Assembly (NCBI GenBank): GCA_934095825.1
Contig: CAKOKQ010000011.1
Location: 1-56,488 of the forward strand
Source: an uncultured Bacilli bacterium
GTDB taxonomy: Bacteria > Bacillota_I > Bacilli_A > RF39 > UBA660
Length of the DNA stretch: 56,488 nucleotides
Direction: 5' to 3'
In this document: piece after piece, positions 46,693 through 56,289 of the stretch
How positions within the stretch are numbered: position 1 is the first letter of the stretch
How the letters are laid out: each line of letters opens with the position of its first letter
The notes under the pieces: model-generated
The model's input: only the letters and a program-made list of their open reading frames with translations
The model's database searches: none
Told to the model about the DNA's origin: nothing
Position numbers and translations under genes: made by a program

Positions 46693-49600
46693 TGATGAAC
46701 TAATAGAATATTTTAGAAATATATCTGCTGATGATTTCTTTGCTTTAACAGACGAAGATTTTAAAAAACTCGGTACAAGCTATGAAGAAGCATATGAAAT
46801 AATAAAGAAGAATAATATAAAAATACTTAAATTTTACCTAGAAAACAATCAAATGGAAAAGCTTTATGACTTTGATGAATCTTTATTTACTGATGATGTT
46901 TTAGAAAATAGTATTGATAATTTAATAGAACAAATATCCGACTCTGAATTTTATAGGAGAGTTCCATGGATTGCTTTATATAGTAAAAAATTATTAAATT
47001 ATTATTTACAATTAGGAGATATGGAAGTAGCTCTACAATTTGATAGCTCTTTATTTACTGATGAAGTTCTTAAACAATATTTAGATGAAATTACAACTTA
47101 TATTGATAAAGAAAATTGCCATAATATTAAATCGCTTAGAAGAAGCAAAAGTAGGGTTTTATTTAATTATTATTTAGAAAAAGATGAAATAGAACATGCT
47201 CTTTGTTATGCTACCGACGAAGATGTTGAAGCTAATTTAGAGATTTTTGCTAATTATTTAAGTGAGGCAATTAAAGAAAAATATTATCAACCTCCATACA
47301 TTTTAGCACACAGCAATGCTTTAAAAGCCTATTTATTAAAAACTAGTAGAATACAAGAAGCTATAAATTTGGCAGTTCATAGCCAATCAAAATTTTCTGA
47401 TGAAGTAATTGAAATGTATTTACCAAACATTGTCAAATTTATAGAGGAAAATAAAAGAATTCCTTATGGAATGGAAAGTAGTAAAAAATTACTTGAATAT
47501 TTTGTGGAAAATAATAGGGTTGATTTAATATTAGAATTAGATGAAGGGACCATTTGGACTTTTGTTGATAAAAATATTGAGAAAATTGCAGAATATATAG
47601 AAAAGAATCTGAAAGTACCGTATAGCCTTATTAGAAATCAAAAATTATTTTTGCGTTTTTGTAAAAAAGGTAATTATGATATAGCTTCTCAATTTAAGAT
47701 ACACTCATTAGATGAAGAATTAGAAGCTAGTGAACTAAAAGGGATAGCTGATTATGTTGAGAATATTTTTTATTCTCATGCTTCTAAGCAAATTCCCGAG
47801 ATTTTTTCTGAAAGTAAAAGATTGTTTGCATATTATTTAGAACATGATAAGCTCGATATTGCTCTAAATTTCAAACCGTTTTATTGTACAGATGATATTA
47901 TAGAAAAGTATTTAAATAAATTAGTAGAGTACATCAAAAAAACAAATACGATACCTCATGCATTAGCAGATAGTAAAGCTATTTTAACAAATTTACTAAA
48001 AAATAACGAAATAGATTTAGCTATTAAGTTTGGCAGAATTGCCTTTACTGAAGATATAATTGCTAATAATGTCGAAAAGTTAGCTGAGTGTGTTGAAAAA
48101 CTAGATGAAATTCCAATTGCTCTTTGTACAAGCGAGTCCTTGCTAAGCTATTTATTAAAACATGGAAAAGTAGATACAGCCATGAAATTCAATAAACTTG
48201 CATTTACAAAAAAAGTCTTAGACGAAAATGCAAAAACAATTGCTGATTATTTAATTCAAAAAGGGTATAACTACGCTTATGAAAAAAGTTATAGATTATC
48301 ACTTGATGAATGTGGCCCAGAGTTTATATATAACAAAAGAATTCTTGAATGCATTTTAAAAGAGAAAAAATTTGCGATTGTTCAGCTTTTTAATCAAAGT
48401 ATATTTGATGCTCAGTTGATTAATGATTATGCCAAAGAATTTGCTAATTATATAATGGAACGCAATGTTACTTTACGCACATTCCATCCTCAAAGAGTTA
48501 CAATTTATGAATTGATTTCTAAAGACAAACAAATATTTGATATTTTATTACAGCATAATCGTATTGATTTAGTATTAGATTTTGATAGCAAATTTTTTAC
48601 CGATGAAATAATTGATAAATATAAAGAACAAATAACTGAAGGCCTAGAAAAAGAATATGGATATGTTGATCAAAACGGCTTACCACAAGGGATCAAAAAT
48701 AATAAAAAATTATTTAATTATTTCATGCAAACGAATAATTCGCTTGCCGGTTATTTTGGACCAGAGATGTATGACGAAAAATATTGTAAAGAACATTTTA
48801 AAGAAATGTTAGCATTTATGAAGGAATACATGTTTGGTGATGATACCAAAAGCTTAAGAAGTAGCAAGGCACTTTTAGAACTATTTTTGGAAAATGATAA
48901 TGTGTTATATGCCTTAAGTTTTAAAGCTGATTTGTTTACAGAAGAATTAATAAATACTTACTACAATAAAATCATAGCTTTCATTGATAACTATAGCAAA
49001 GGGCTTAGCTTTGGCGACGGCTTTGGAATCGGTAATAGTAAAGAAGCACTAAAATATTTTATTAAAAAGGGAAGAATCGATTTAATAACTAAATTTAGTG
49101 GTAAAACTTTAACGGATGATATTATTCAAGAAAATTTTGATTATATTGCTAAAAGCATAGAAAGCGAACCCAACAACATCGTACCTTATAATTTAAGAGA
49201 AAATCGTGTTTTATTAAAAGAATACATTAAAACTAATAGATTGAATATTATTTTACAATTCGAACCTTGCGCTCTTTTAACGGAATATATTTATAATCAT
49301 TACGAAGATGTAAAAAAATATTTGCTAGCAAAGTTAGATGCCGGAGTAAAATTAGATGATTTAAGATTAAATTATGAATTACCAGAACAATTATTTAAAT
49401 TATTCTTAAAAAATAATGATATGGATATTGTCTGGAAATTTCCAGATAATATGTTTAGCGAATACCAGATTAGTGATTGTGTTCCTGTATTTGCAAATTA
49501 TATAATGAAAACAGGTAGTGTTCCATCCCAAATTGCTAAAAGTGAATCAGTTTTAGAATATCTTTTAAATGAAAATAGAATTGATTTAGTGTTTAAATTT

Positions 49601-50632
49601 GATGAAAAACTTTTGGATTTAAAATTTATTTTGGAAAATATGGCTAGATTTAATGCCTGGCTTCAAAATAAAGAAGATTTCAGCATTGCTAAATTCGAAG
49701 TAGAACAAAAACTAAATTCATTACTTTATAATATTGATGAAAAGTTAAGAAGAAGATTCGCATCAAAATATAATGTTACCATTCCTTATGAATTTGTAAA
49801 AAAATTAAGAATATATCCTAATTATTATAATTTATTAGACAAAGGACGGGAATATAGTGATTTAATTACCAAAATGATTAATGTCCTTGGCTCTGACAAA
49901 TTTGAAACTTATTTAATTATTTATCAAGTACTTTACAATTTAGACCATTATCATGAGTTTTTGTATAATTTATTACTTAGTGACATTTTTGATAGTACTC
50001 CAATAGGACTAACCGATGAAGAAGTAAAAAAACTAATTTCTATTTTAGTAAAAGACAATATTTACAATATTAAAACACTTGAAGACTTCAAAAACTATGA
50101 TAAGATAGCTATCAAAAATCACGAACAATATATGGAACAATTGGACGAGAAAAATTATATAGAAACGGTAAGAAGTTATCTATTAAATTATAAGTTTGGC
50201 TTAAGCTACTATCAAGCAAGAGAACTTAATCGAAAATATTGTTATACAGTAGAATCAATAAAAGAAAGCGCTTTGCCTAAAGAAATAAAAGACTTCCTTA
50301 TAAGTTTAAATGATATTTTAACAACTAATGATATCAATAAATTGAAATTTATGCAAATGACTACTAGTAAAATGGAAAATGACTATAGTGCTTATATTAT
50401 GTTGGATTATATTTTAAGAAATTCATATGCTAAATTGCAAGAAGCTCAATCAAAAAATAATCAAACGGTATCAGAATCAGCTGATATTGGTAAAAAATTA
50501 GTAGAATATTTTAAACAAGCTCCAATGGAAATAAAGTTAAAAATTAAAGAAGATGTTCAGGTAAATAACTTATCACCAAAAGAAATTTATGATAAGATTT
50601 TATCTGAGGCATATCAAAGTAAAAAAATATAG
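46685..50632 (+). CDS. Large helical-repeat protein
   Basis: 1315 residues, no signal peptide or membrane helix. Built of more than 15 repeats of about 50-60 residues of the pattern AL-x-FD-x-x-LFTDEVL...IA-x-YIE...IP-x-x-L-x-x-SK-x-LLEYFLENNRIDLAL, which should form an alpha-solenoid; repeats fade after residue 1010. Cytoplasmic protein-protein scaffold is the only inference possible. The ATG at 46685 (after AAGGAGAAAAA) is preferred over the frame opening at 46616. Followed by a terminator. Confidence 0.7.
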   Translation: MNNDELIEYFRNISADDFFALTDEDFKKLGTSYEEAYEIIKKNNIKILKFYLENNQMEKLYDFDESLFTDDVLENSIDNLIEQISDSEFYRRVPWIALYSKKLLNYYLQLGDMEVALQFDSSLFTDEVLKQYLDEITTYIDKENCHNIKSLRRSKSRVLFNYYLEKDEIEHALCYATDEDVEANLEIFANYLSEAIKEKYYQPPYILAHSNALKAYLLKTSRIQEAINLAVHSQSKFSDEVIEMYLPNIVKFIEENKRIPYGMESSKKLLEYFVENNRVDLILELDEGTIWTFVDKNIEKIAEYIEKNLKVPYSLIRNQKLFLRFCKKGNYDIASQFKIHSLDEELEASELKGIADYVENIFYSHASKQIPEIFSESKRLFAYYLEHDKLDIALNFKPFYCTDDIIEKYLNKLVEYIKKTNTIPHALADSKAILTNLLKNNEIDLAIKFGRIAFTEDIIANNVEKLAECVEKLDEIPIALCTSESLLSYLLKHGKVDTAMKFNKLAFTKKVLDENAKTIADYLIQKGYNYAYEKSYRLSLDECGPEFIYNKRILECILKEKKFAIVQLFNQSIFDAQLINDYAKEFANYIMERNVTLRTFHPQRVTIYELISKDKQIFDILLQHNRIDLVLDFDSKFFTDEIIDKYKEQITEGLEKEYGYVDQNGLPQGIKNNKKLFNYFMQTNNSLAGYFGPEMYDEKYCKEHFKEMLAFMKEYMFGDDTKSLRSSKALLELFLENDNVLYALSFKADLFTEELINTYYNKIIAFIDNYSKGLSFGDGFGIGNSKEALKYFIKKGRIDLITKFSGKTLTDDIIQENFDYIAKSIESEPNNIVPYNLRENRVLLKEYIKTNRLNIILQFEPCALLTEYIYNHYEDVKKYLLAKLDAGVKLDDLRLNYELPEQLFKLFLKNNDMDIVWKFPDNMFSEYQISDCVPVFANYIMKTGSVPSQIAKSESVLEYLLNENRIDLVFKFDEKLLDLKFILENMARFNAWLQNKEDFSIAKFEVEQKLNSLLYNIDEKLRRRFASKYNVTIPYEFVKKLRIYPNYYNLLDKGREYSDLITKMINVLGSDKFETYLIIYQVLYNLDHYHEFLYNLLLSDIFDSTPIGLTDEEVKKLISILVKDNIYNIKTLEDFKNYDKIAIKNHEQYMEQLDEKNYIETVRSYLLNYKFGLSYYQARELNRKYCYTVESIKESALPKEIKDFLISLNDILTTNDINKLKFMQMTTSKMENDYSAYIMLDYILRNSYAKLQEAQSKNNQTVSESADIGKKLVEYFKQAPMEIKLKIKEDVQVNNLSPKEIYDKILSEAYQSKKI

Positions 50633-50641
50633 AGCAAGATA

Positions 50642-50683
50642 AGACCAAATGACCTAGTTTAATCAGCATTTGGTCTTTTTTTT
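50642..50683 (+). terminator. Intrinsic terminator
   Basis: Perfect 10-bp stem AGACCAAATG / CATTTGGTCT, 15-nt loop, T8. Confidence 0.9.
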
Positions 50684-50702
50684 AGCCTTGATTTATAAAG
50701 AT

Positions 50703-50739
50703 TTTCCAATTTTGCCACCGGCGGTGGCAAAATTGGAAA
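50703..50739. repeat. 18-bp perfect palindrome
   Basis: TTTCCAATTTTGCCACCG and its exact complement with a single central G. GC-rich centre in AT-rich surroundings. It stands between a terminator and the next promoter and has no T run, so it is not an ordinary terminator; an operator, cruciform or element end are possible. Confidence 0.7.
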
Positions 50740-50767
50740 TGTATAGAAAAAATAAAGAGTTGATTTC

Positions 50768-50798
50768 TTGCTATAATTAGTTATTTATCTGATATAAT
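50768..50798 (+). promoter_or_regulatory. Probable promoter for the 50860 gene
   Basis: TTGCTA and TATAAT with 19-nt spacing; a short ACGG/CCGT hairpin follows in the expected 5' UTR. Confidence 0.45.
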
Positions 50799-50859
50799 AA
50801 AGACAGTTGGACGGTTTAGCCGTTTCAAGATTAATAATGAATTAAGTATGAGGTAAAAA

Positions 50860-52359
50860 ATGAATAAAGAATATTTAAGAGATTTTAGTAAAGAGGAAAT
50901 TTATGATTTATATGATGCTGTGGTAACAAAAAATAAAAAGCTTTATGATAATATTACTAAGAATAAAATGATTGATATGATATTTAAAGAATATCAAGAT
51001 TATCATAATATAATTAGTATTTGTACTTTAAAAGAGTTAAATTTCTTAAAGAAAATAGTGGCTAAAGGGTCATTAAAGCCCGATGAATATGATGATAATG
51101 AAGAGAACGATTTTATTATTGATAATTTAGAGAATAAACTTCTAATTACGACCTTGGGCGCTACTTTAAAAATTATGGACGGATTAGAAGAAGTAGTAAA
51201 AACAGCTGTAGAAAACATGAAGGTATCAAAAATAAAAAGACAAGAAAAATTAATTATTCCTTTACTGGGGCTTTTAAAAGTAATGGGAATTGAACAACTT
51301 TCTAATTTGGTTTTAATAATTAAAAAAGTTTATAATGTCGATAAAGAGTTAGATACAATTTTAAGTCATAGCCTACTATTTAACTATTATTGTTTTATAA
51401 TGGATATTGATGAATTTAAGTTTGTTGCTATTTATCGACCTTACATGGAATATATTGATGAATTAGTAGATTTATATAAAAATAAAGAATTTGGAATTAA
51501 AATTTTTAATGATGAAATTCTAACTAGTATTTTTTACTACGAATATGATAAAAAAGATAAGACTGTTAGTAAATTAATGCAAAAGTTAAACTATAGATTT
51601 ATCAGAGAAGATGCCAATTTAATCGCCCTTTTCGATGCTGATCGTAAACAATTTAAAAATCTTGTTAGTAATGTATTAACTTCTAAAGAGGTGGATACTT
51701 TATTAAATAAACTACCTTCTAGTGCTTTTAAAGGCTTATCTAAAGAGCAGTATGCCAAAATTATCTTAGAAGAGCAAAAAGCTTCAAGCAAAATGGATTA
51801 TAATTATAAAAAGCAAACGGCAAGTTCTTGTCTTAGTGCGGCTGACACTGATTTATTCTATAAAACTTATTTTGCTATTTTAGAATATACTAATAATTAT
51901 TATCATGTAAATAAAATAAAAATTTATAAACAAAAAGGTATAAATCCTAGTAACTTAGTGCCCGTAATTACTAAATTTATCGAAAACAAAGAGATGCTAG
52001 TAGAAAAATTTATCAAAGAAAATCCTTATAAATTTAATCAAGAAGAATTAGATATAGTGCGTGATTATAAAAAGGGAGTAGCGGGTTTATTTATGATTAT
52101 TAAGTATGAAAAAGACTATACGATGATTATTTCTATTGAAAAAGCTTATATGCTAAAAGGATTAACTTGTCCAATGGATGAAATTGTTCCTTATAATGAA
52201 TTACCATATCCCGTTATGATGAGGCTTCTACCATTTAAAGGAATGATTATTTATGATGGTATTTTAGCTGGTTATGAAGAATCTATAAAAATGAGTGCAG
52301 TTATGAGACAAAAAATTATTGCTGAGGCGGAAAGTTTAGAAAAAAATTACCATTTATAA
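50860..52359 (+). CDS. Protein of unknown function, helical
   Basis: 499 residues, mainly helical and charged, no signal peptide. The N-terminal stretch (SKEEIYDLYDAVVTKNKKLYDNITKNKMIDMIF) looks like a SAP/Rho-N-type helix-extended-helix, which often binds nucleic acid. The rest has no motif I recognise. GAGGT ribosome site and own promoter. Confidence 0.65.
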   Translation: MNKEYLRDFSKEEIYDLYDAVVTKNKKLYDNITKNKMIDMIFKEYQDYHNIISICTLKELNFLKKIVAKGSLKPDEYDDNEENDFIIDNLENKLLITTLGATLKIMDGLEEVVKTAVENMKVSKIKRQEKLIIPLLGLLKVMGIEQLSNLVLIIKKVYNVDKELDTILSHSLLFNYYCFIMDIDEFKFVAIYRPYMEYIDELVDLYKNKEFGIKIFNDEILTSIFYYEYDKKDKTVSKLMQKLNYRFIREDANLIALFDADRKQFKNLVSNVLTSKEVDTLLNKLPSSAFKGLSKEQYAKIILEEQKASSKMDYNYKKQTASSCLSAADTDLFYKTYFAILEYTNNYYHVNKIKIYKQKGINPSNLVPVITKFIENKEMLVEKFIKENPYKFNQEELDIVRDYKKGVAGLFMIIKYEKDYTMIISIEKAYMLKGLTCPMDEIVPYNELPYPVMMRLLPFKGMIIYDGILAGYEESIKMSAVMRQKIIAEAESLEKNYHL

Positions 52360-52436
52360 GGTGATAAAATTACCATATGAGTATTACATAAGCACTGTTA
52401 TTAACCTAAAAAACGATTTAAAAATGGAGGAATTAA

Positions 52437-52781
52437 ATGGAAAAAACCAATGCGAATGATTATTTAAATAAGGATGTTGTTGTAAAAATTGATAGAAAAT
52501 TAGGAAGCAGTCATCCTAAACATGGATTTTTATACATGTTAAACTATGGATACATACCGAATACAATCAGCGGTGATGGGGAAGAATTAGACGCTTATGT
52601 TGTTGGCGTATTTGAACCCGTTGCAGAATTTGAAGGGCATGTCATAGCAATTATCCATAGGACAAATGATGATGATGATAAATTAGTAGTCGCTCCACAA
52701 GGAATAGATTATTCTGATGAGGCAATTAGGGCAATGACTGAATTTCAAGAAAGATTTTTTAAATCGATAATAATTAGATGA
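52437..52781 (+). CDS. Short inorganic-pyrophosphatase-like protein
   Basis: 114 residues with KIDRKLGSSHPKHGFLY, NYGYIPNTISGDGEELDAYV and FEPVAEFEGHVIAIIHR, matching the class-I pyrophosphatase core. The DGEELDAYV acidic motif replaces the usual DGDPLDVLV. Short versions of about 115 residues like this are common in Bacillota, so it is probably complete rather than truncated. It ends in TGA, one of only two main genes here that do. Ribosome site GGAGGAATT. Confidence 0.8.
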   Translation: MEKTNANDYLNKDVVVKIDRKLGSSHPKHGFLYMLNYGYIPNTISGDGEELDAYVVGVFEPVAEFEGHVIAIIHRTNDDDDKLVVAPQGIDYSDEAIRAMTEFQERFFKSIIIR

Positions 52782-52873
52782 AGAATTTTTAATGCTTAAA
52801 ACAATAAAATCTAAACTCTTGGTAGTATGTAAAACTATTTTCACTACCTAAACGCTGATATAGTGAATATTCT

Positions 52874-53172
52874 TATGAAAAATTTGAAAATGCTTTAGTT
52901 GAAGAAAGAGAAAAATTAAGATCTAAATTTTCTAAAGCCAAAATAAATTCAACTAAATTATATAAAATATTGATAATGAAAAAGTCAAAAATAATTTATA
53001 TTTTTCATTATATAAAGCCATTATTGAAGAACAAGAAAAGGTGGAAACTTGTAAATATAAGAGAAATAAGCAGCAAAAGTCCGGAATAGATTTTGCAAAG
53101 GAACTTGACGAAATAGAACAAATACTAGCAAATAATAATATTGATTATAAAGTGGTAGGGAGAAGAAAATGA
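52874..53172 (+). pseudogene. Frameshifted coding remnant
   Basis: Two overlapping coding-like pieces in different frames, YEKFENALVEEREKLRSKF and then AIIEEQEKVETCKYKRN...ELDEIEQILANNNIDYKVV, with no start codon for the second. Charged, helical, of unknown origin. This and the next small ORF are all that can be seen in the 820 nt after the pyrophosphatase gene, apart from hairpins. Confidence 0.5.
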
Positions 53173-53261
53173 AAACGCAAAAAGAAGTAAAAGAAGAAAA
53201 TACTAAAATAAGTAAATTAATTAATGAATTATTTAAAAAAATAAAAAAACAAAAAAGATGA
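53169..53261 (+). CDS. Possible 30-codon ORF
   Basis: Lys-rich helical peptide starting at an ATGA overlap with the stop of the remnant upstream. Ribosome site GGGAGAAGAAA is moderate. It may be part of the same decayed unit. Confidence 0.3.
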   Translation: MKTQKEVKEENTKISKLINELFKKIKKQKR

Positions 53262-53385
53262 TAGTTTATGGGATAATGATTATTTAATATCTTATTTAGA
53301 AAACTAATTAAAGGAGCTGTTAGAAATTGATTTTGTAATAACCATGTGAAAAATTAGTAAAAATGATAGTAATTTGTATTAAGAT

Positions 53386-53413
53386 AACCTCTTGTATTCA
53401 AAGGAGGTTTTTT
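53386..53413 (+). terminator. Intrinsic terminator
   Basis: AACCTC / GAGGTT stem followed by T6. Confidence 0.7.
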
Positions 53414-53546
53414 ATGTTAAATGAATACGAGCAAAAGAAATACAATACCTTTATTAGGTTTTAAATTTTCAATTACTTTAAATTCAAGCATGAAAAAAGT
53501 CCTCCTTTCTGTGATAAGAGAACTTTTAAAGTTTTATATAAATAAA

Positions 53547-53574
53547 AACTTACGAACTTTTAAGTCCGTAAGTT
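53547..53574. repeat. Hairpin ahead of the 53737 gene
   Basis: AACTTACG / CGTAAGTT 8-bp stem with an inner AACTT/AAGTC pairing. No clear T run on the plus strand. Confidence 0.5.
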
Positions 53575-53736
53575 GATTTCAAATGGAGCGATAGATAAGA
53601 TAATTTGAAACTATCACTATATAAGTTAATACAACTAACTTCTATAACAATATTACCATATTTTCGTAAAATTTTAAAGGGATTTAATAAAATTGATAAA
53701 AATAATGATATAATTATGTTTGAAAGGTGTGAAATA

Positions 53737-55683
53737 ATGAGAACAAAAGAACAAGCTTGTACAGCATGGCGTGAAATGTGTAAGAATTGTAGTAATCATG
53801 AAGAATTTTTTGCTGGTGTTTTTAGTGCTATATGGGAAAATACAATGCCTTATATCGAGTTATGTGATGAAATGTGTGATAAATTTAGTATTGCTACACT
53901 TAGTAAAGATATTGTTGCTATACAAGAATTATATAAAACTGCGAATTTAAACGATTATCAAAAACAAAAAATAAAAAGTATGTTAAAAACAAATAATGAA
54001 TTATTGCTAACTTTAAATCCTTATATTTTACAAGAAAAGTACGCTTTTTTAGAACCATACGCAAACGAATTAGCGTTAGATGCAATTATTCAAGATAGAT
54101 TATTAAGTCTTGATGATTACGAATTATACATAATAAAAAAAATAGTTGATTTATCATCAAGTTATGGTATAAATTCACATAGATTAATTGGTACCATTAT
54201 AGATCGTTTGGGTAGATCATCTATTCCAGGTAGAAATAATGAGAAATTTTTAGAAAAAATTAGTTCTTTATTTGATTTAATTAAAGAGTTTGAAAATCAG
54301 CATACTTTAAATGATGAAATAATCGGAAATATTGGATTTATAATCAAAACTGGAATTTTTCCAAAAAATGTTGAAGAACTTGAAGATTTTACTGGTAAAA
54401 TAAAAGGAATGCTATCTGAAGATATAAATACTAATAATGACATAAGTGATTTAAAAGATGACTTACTATATGCTTTATTTGGAATGGGTTTATCAGATGC
54501 TAAATTTTTCGTTAAAGCTTTTGATGTAGAAGGCTTATCACCTGAATTAGCATTAAATGAAGGTGTAATAGAACTCACAACTATAAAAATGATATTAGGC
54601 TATGAAGATATTGATAAATTAAAGGAAGTTGCAACAACTTTAATAAATGGTACTGAATTTAAAATTAATTTATTTAATAATAGTTTGATTGAAGAAAATC
54701 TTTTATTACTTTATGCTAATGAATTTAATAAATGCAAGCCTAAATTTAATGAATCAAATATATTAACAACTATAGATGGTATTAATGTTTACGATTCAGG
54801 AGATCAATTTTATTCAATTGTAAAAACTTTAGGTGCTTTCTCAGAAGATGGAAATGGACAAGTAAATTATTACGAAGAATGGAATAATGATAGGTATAGG
54901 AGTCATATAAACGCTGTAAGTTTAATAAGAAATGATAATTTAGCATTTGCAGAGCAAGATGGAAAACTACATATAAAATTAGGTTTTTATGATTTTGATG
55001 AAACAATGTTTTTAGGTGGTGGCAATAAAGATATTAATAGTACCCCAGATAGTAGAAATATGGGTGCAATAATATATTCTAAATTAAGCCTACCTAGTAA
55101 ATTCATAGATAGTACAAGAGAATGGCATAACGAATTAGACTTTGAAAGAAAAAACACTGATCCACGAAACCCACATTTCAAAAAAAATCCAGATTTTATT
55201 ATTCTGGATCAAGAATGCGAAGATATTTCACAACTTAGTGTAGAAGAGCAAAAACAATTTGAAGAATATAGAAATAATACTATTAAAGCAGCAAAAGAAT
55301 TTGGAAATCTTCCAATATTAGTAATAAATAGAGAAAAAATTGCACGAAATGAAAACAATTTAATTAGAAAAATGTTAGATGACTATAATGTTTCTCATGA
55401 TATGAGATTACTAAAAAATATAATTATAAAATTTAATAATAATAGAAATGGTTGTAGAGGACCACAACATAAATATATTCGTGAAAAATACTTTTCTAAT
55501 CAGTATTTTCAAGAGATACTTAATGAAATTGATAGTATCATACCAGAAAATCAAAAAGAATTCTTTTATGAATTTGTAAAAAATGAACATGAAAAGATGG
55601 CTGGTTGTTTTTATGATAATACAACAAAAGATATGCCTATTCAACCAAATGAATTATCTAAAAGAGGTGGTTTAAATGTCTAA
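53737..55683 (+). CDS. Large protein of unknown function
   Basis: 648 residues, mainly helical in the first 330, no signal peptide. The C-terminal third has a mixed pattern with conserved-looking patches NPDFIILDQECEDISQL and LPILVINREKIARNENN. I do not recognise a family. The ATG at 53737 after GAAAGGTG is preferred over an in-frame TTG at 53605, which would add 44 hydrophobic residues without a ribosome site. The surrounding remnants of mobile DNA mark this as accessory. Confidence 0.6.
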   Translation: MRTKEQACTAWREMCKNCSNHEEFFAGVFSAIWENTMPYIELCDEMCDKFSIATLSKDIVAIQELYKTANLNDYQKQKIKSMLKTNNELLLTLNPYILQEKYAFLEPYANELALDAIIQDRLLSLDDYELYIIKKIVDLSSSYGINSHRLIGTIIDRLGRSSIPGRNNEKFLEKISSLFDLIKEFENQHTLNDEIIGNIGFIIKTGIFPKNVEELEDFTGKIKGMLSEDINTNNDISDLKDDLLYALFGMGLSDAKFFVKAFDVEGLSPELALNEGVIELTTIKMILGYEDIDKLKEVATTLINGTEFKINLFNNSLIEENLLLLYANEFNKCKPKFNESNILTTIDGINVYDSGDQFYSIVKTLGAFSEDGNGQVNYYEEWNNDRYRSHINAVSLIRNDNLAFAEQDGKLHIKLGFYDFDETMFLGGGNKDINSTPDSRNMGAIIYSKLSLPSKFIDSTREWHNELDFERKNTDPRNPHFKKNPDFIILDQECEDISQLSVEEQKQFEEYRNNTIKAAKEFGNLPILVINREKIARNENNLIRKMLDDYNVSHDMRLLKNIIIKFNNNRNGCRGPQHKYIREKYFSNQYFQEILNEIDSIIPENQKEFFYEFVKNEHEKMAGCFYDNTTKDMPIQPNELSKRGGLNV

Positions 55684-55750
55684 AAAAGAAAATGATAAAA
55701 AAAAATTATATGAGTTGTGCTTAAAAATTATTTCAATATTAAAGAAATAA
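55676..55750 (+). CDS. 24-residue small ORF
   Basis: Starts inside the stop of the 648-residue gene (8-nt overlap) behind an excellent ribosome site AAAGAGGTGG. The peptide is Lys-rich at the N-terminus with a short amphipathic, hydrophobic C-terminus (LYELCLKIISILKK). The strong start and the overlap favour real translation; the function is unknown. Confidence 0.45.
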   Translation: MSKKENDKKKLYELCLKIISILKK

Positions 55751-55752
55751 AA

Positions 55753-55822
55753 GATGATAGCTTACAATGATAAGCCATCATCTCAGACTGTTGACAAAGT
55801 AAATTTTGCCAGCAGTCTTTTC
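55753..55822 (+). terminator. Two hairpins ending the unit
   Basis: First hairpin GATGAT...GCTTA / TAAGC...ATCATC (55753-55782); second AGACTG / CAGTCT (55785-55818) followed by a T run, the likely terminator. Confidence 0.6.
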
Positions 55823-55889
55823 TTTGGCACTAAAATGGTGTATAATTAACTCGTAATGCAGCTCATATATTCCAATTTTGAGCTTACTA

Positions 55890-56289
55890 GCCTTACTTTA
55901 ATATTATCAATTCATTTTATGGTATTGGAGAAGTATTAACAACTGAATTACTTGGAGAACTTGGGGATATTACTAGGTTCGATAACCATAAACAATTAAT
56001 TGCTTTTTGTGGGTTAGATCCAACAATTATACAATCAGGAAAAAGTATTAATGTTCATGGAACAATCTCTAAACGAGGAAATAAATATGCAAGATGGATA
56101 TTATTTAATATTAGTCAAATGGTAGTTAAATTAGGTCATCAGTGTCCTAACCATCCCGTTTATAATTATTATTTAACAAAAAAAGCAGAAGGCAAACATT
56201 ACTATGAAAACCTAACTGCGTGTTCAACAAAAATATTAAGAATGTTATATACAATGTGTAAAAATAATACAACATTCAAAATAAATTAA
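55890..56289 (+). mobile_element. C-terminal remnant of an IS110-family transposase
   Basis: From 55921 the frame reads GIGEVLTTELLGELGDITRF, then AFCGLDPTIIQSGKS and GTISKRGNKYARW, the Transposase_20 helix-hairpin-helix and motif of IS110/IS1111 DEDD transposases. The N-terminal RuvC-like part is absent and there is no start codon, so it is a dead fragment. The remaining 200 nt to the window end contain nothing I can identify. Confidence 0.85.
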
